Made by a program: the position numbers and the translations under genes | In this document: positions 62,252-64,000 of the stretch, piece by piece | How the letters are laid out: every line of letters begins with the position of its first letter | How positions within the stretch are numbered: the stretch's first letter is position 1 | The notes under the pieces: generated by a model | Told to the model about the DNA's origin: nothing | Seen by the model: only the letters and a program-made list of their open reading frames with translations | Databases searched by the model: none | Assembly: GCF_012241385.1 (NCBI RefSeq) | Contig: NZ_JAAVXB010000014.1 | Span: forward strand, 45,772-109,771 | DNA from: Solimonas marina | GTDB taxonomy: Bacteria > Pseudomonadota > Gammaproteobacteria > Nevskiales > Nevskiaceae | Length of the DNA stretch: 64,000 bases | Direction: 5' to 3'

Positions 62252-63387
62252 CGGCCGCCTTTCTCGGCGCAAACCTTCGCTTAATCCGGCTGTTCCATGG
62301 GTACTCGCTCACTGATCTGGGCGAGCGCGTTGGGGTGTCCAAACAATTCTTGAGCCGCGTTGAGGCAGGGGCGGAAGCTGTCACGGCCCAGCTCGAAACC
62401 GCGCTTTCCGATTCACTGCTCGTGCTGCCTGAGTTCTTCCGCACTGTCGACCTGGAGCCGATCACAGAGGAGCAGTGCCACTTCCGTCGGCAGCTGACCA
62501 CCAAGGTTGCGCTCCGTCAGGTCGGGCGTGCACGCGGTGAGATGCTGAAGCGCCTTGTCAGCATCCTCGAGGAAAACATCGAGCTGCCGGCGTACCGTGT
62601 CGGCGTCGCAGAGGTCAGCTCTAACGATGCCATTGAGCGCGGCGCGGAAGTGTTCCGGGCGACGTTCGAGCTCGGCATGGGGCCTTTAAGCAACATCACA
62701 CGCATTGCCGAAAACGCCGGTTCGGTCGTGACGCGTCTGGATGGCTTGGCGCCAGAAATCGACGCGGTCTCGTTTGCCACGAAACGTCCGGTCATCGTTC
62801 TAAATTCGGATGGGCGATCGAGCTGCCGTGAGCGCTTCGGTATTGCCCACGAACTTGGCCATTTCGCGCTCCATATCGGGGTGCTTACCGGCGATCGCCT
62901 GACCGAGACTCAAGCCAATCGCTTCGCCAGTGCGCTGTTGATGCCGCGGGCGACATTCGGAATGGAGTGCCGGGCTGCGACGCGCGGTACGCGTTTGAAC
63001 TGGCCGGCTATCGTTGATCTCAAGCTTCGCTGGGGCGTTTCCAAGGCTGCGATCCTGTTTAGAGGACATCAGCTGGGGTACTTCACCGAGGAGCAGGTGC
63101 GCTCGGGGTACATCACCTTGAAACGCCATGGTCAAGCCACGAGCGAAATCGAGGACGCGCGGGTCGCTTATGAAGAGCCAGAGGTGCTAAGCGAGGGACT
63201 CAAGATGATGCGAGACCAGCTCGGCGTAAATACCGCAGCGGTTGCACACAGGATGGGGGTACAGGTAGCGCTGCTGAGGCGTTTGATGCCACATCAAGTC
63301 GTCGCTGGCGAGCTGAATCCGGGGCCTGAACGCCGCTCAAACGTCGTTGATCTTTTTGGCTCTCGCAAGGCGGACACCAAGCTCTGA
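62248..63387 (+). CDS. XRE regulator fused to ImmA/IrrE metallopeptidase
   Basis: A 379-aa protein. The N-terminal HTH (LGANLRLIRLFHGYSLTDLGERVGVSKQFLSRVEAG) is followed by an ImmA/IrrE-like peptidase with HELGH (H201, H205) and ETQANRFASALLMP, the usual Glu-containing motif. A C-terminal part of about 110 residues follows, with a second helical segment (KMMRDQLGVNTAAVAHRMGVQVALLRRLMP). ImmA-type peptidases cleave repressors to derepress mobile elements or act as antitoxins. The GTG at 62248 overlaps the upstream stop. The frame is open to 62107 but inside the other gene. Confidence 0.88.
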   Translation: MTAAFLGANLRLIRLFHGYSLTDLGERVGVSKQFLSRVEAGAEAVTAQLETALSDSLLVLPEFFRTVDLEPITEEQCHFRRQLTTKVALRQVGRARGEMLKRLVSILEENIELPAYRVGVAEVSSNDAIERGAEVFRATFELGMGPLSNITRIAENAGSVVTRLDGLAPEIDAVSFATKRPVIVLNSDGRSSCRERFGIAHELGHFALHIGVLTGDRLTETQANRFASALLMPRATFGMECRAATRGTRLNWPAIVDLKLRWGVSKAAILFRGHQLGYFTEEQVRSGYITLKRHGQATSEIEDARVAYEEPEVLSEGLKMMRDQLGVNTAAVAHRMGVQVALLRRLMPHQVVAGELNPGPERRSNVVDLFGSRKADTKL

Positions 63388-63400
63388 CAAGGGTTGGAGC

Positions 63401-63424
63401 GAAAAGCCCCCTTATTGGGTTTTT
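63401..63424 (+). terminator. Weak terminator after XRE-ImmA gene
   Basis: AAAAGCCC...GGGTTTTTG can fold into a short stem with T5. The match is modest. Confidence 0.4.
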
Positions 63425-63593
63425 GACTCGATTACCCCAAGCTCAGATCGAACAGCTGCAGCGTGATTGGGACATATCGAAGCGGGAACGGGATGACGCC
63501 ATTCGCCAGGCAGCACGTACAGAGGGGCGACTGAGCGCAGTCCAGCTGCAGTTAGAAGATGCCAAGAAACGGGCGCGACATACGAAGCCCTAA
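63423..63593 (+). pseudogene. KfrA-like coiled-coil C-terminal remnant
   Basis: An open segment of 56 codons without a start: QIEQLQRDWDISKRERDDAI..., then TEGRLSAVQLQLEDAKKRAR. It has the composition and heptad pattern of the end of a KfrA-type protein. It has no HTH and no initiation site, so it looks like the tail of a lost gene. Confidence 0.5.
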
Positions 63594-63847
63594 AAAATCG
63601 AACCGCTTGCGTCATCAATAACGAGCGTACGTCTTAATTAACGAGTCGTCGTCACTAATTATCATGACCGTTCGTCGGAAAACTTTACATAATATACATT
63701 ATGAACAATTAAAACGATGGATTGCCCGCATGAAGCACGCTAAATTCCCGAAACGGAGGGAACCAAGCAGTAAAACGCACCGACACCAAACGTCATCGAC
63801 AAAAAGAGCTTCACGCGAAGCTCAACCGACATGAACAAGTAAACGTC
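63594..63847. other. AT-rich noncoding stretch with palindrome
   Basis: CATAAT-ATAC-ATTATG (63688-63703) lies in an AT-rich context similar to the two recombinase/kfrA promoter gaps. No gene is seen. Confidence 0.5.
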
Positions 63848-64000
63848 TCAGTGCCCTAACGCATCCGCAATCATCGACCCGCCCGACGACGGCACCGGCC
63901 CGGTAAATCGCGTGATGATCTGCCCGGACCATTCACAGATCCACTCGCGAGCAAGATCCAGCTTGCACAGCTCTTGCGGGATCAGCCTCGAACCCCGAGC
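63848..64000 (-). CDS. Partial gene at right edge, unidentified
   Basis: The last 50 residues of a protein that enters from beyond the window: RLIPQELCKLDLAREWICEW..., ending SSGGSMIADALGH. The frame is open to the edge and has coding-like base use. I cannot name it from this piece. By analogy with the other two promoter gaps it may be another recombinase or element gene, but the sequence shows no catalytic motif. Confidence 0.45.
   Translation of the reverse strand, partial: ARGSRLIPQELCKLDLAREWICEWSGQIITRFTGPVPSSGGSMIADALGH

Overview
The window is a patchwork of accessory DNA from a GC-rich proteobacterium. The copL-copA-copB order, the DUF411 and CopL-type proteins and the bo3 oxidase point to a gamma- or betaproteobacterium (Xanthomonadales or Burkholderiales type). 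There is no rRNA or core housekeeping gene, so this assignment is tentative. I read it as a genomic island or large plasmid/ICE segment built of several mobile pieces.

Layout. (1) 1-14032, all minus strand: a copper/silver detoxification island. From promoter to end it holds a CusF-like chaperone, CopL, CopA multicopper oxidase, CopB, a cytochrome c-NTF2 fusion, a DUF411 protein, a copper P-type ATPase, a Cys/His/Met-rich exported protein and CusC-CusB-CusA (CusA runs off the left edge). (2) 14127-16771: a tyrosine recombinase plus a small partner, divergent from a KfrA-like coiled-coil DNA-binding protein. (3) About 16984-26331: short end-type repeats, a TniA-TniB-TniQ transposition module, then a putative cargo of metallophosphoesterase, AAA+ ATPase, a small unknown protein and a controller-protein (C-protein) regulator with a clear C-box, closed by a decayed IS5-type element. 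(4) 27145-53190: a redox, osmotic and carbohydrate stress block with katE, two GH13 enzymes, a PPC-domain protein, an SDR, an orphan response regulator, a Na+/H+ antiporter, an ABC-F relic, a GH15 enzyme, cyoABCD, several small basic or membrane proteins, DUF4396, an orphan sensory-rhodopsin-transducer homologue, and an FAD/Fe-S oxidoreductase, enolase-superfamily and ThDP-enzyme group. (5) 54151-59247: a four-gene operon of metallo-beta-lactamase-fold protein, a single-chain E2-E1-JAB ubiquitin-like conjugation protein, a membrane protein and an unknown protein. (6) 59322-64000: a second recombinase/KfrA divergent pair, an XRE-ImmA/IrrE regulator-protease with an unknown partner, a KfrA-like remnant and the end of an unidentified gene.

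How it works together. Block 1 forms a full periplasm-to-outside copper pathway (binding, oxidation, inner-membrane export, trans-envelope efflux). Block 4 supplies peroxide, acid/sodium and respiratory resilience. Blocks 2, 3 and 6 are mobility and maintenance modules.

The two most interesting candidates for undescribed biology are the MBL plus E2-E1-JAB operon, which looks like an anti-phage or self/non-self system, and the AAA+/phosphatase/small-protein set next to a C-protein regulator without any restriction or methylase gene in view.
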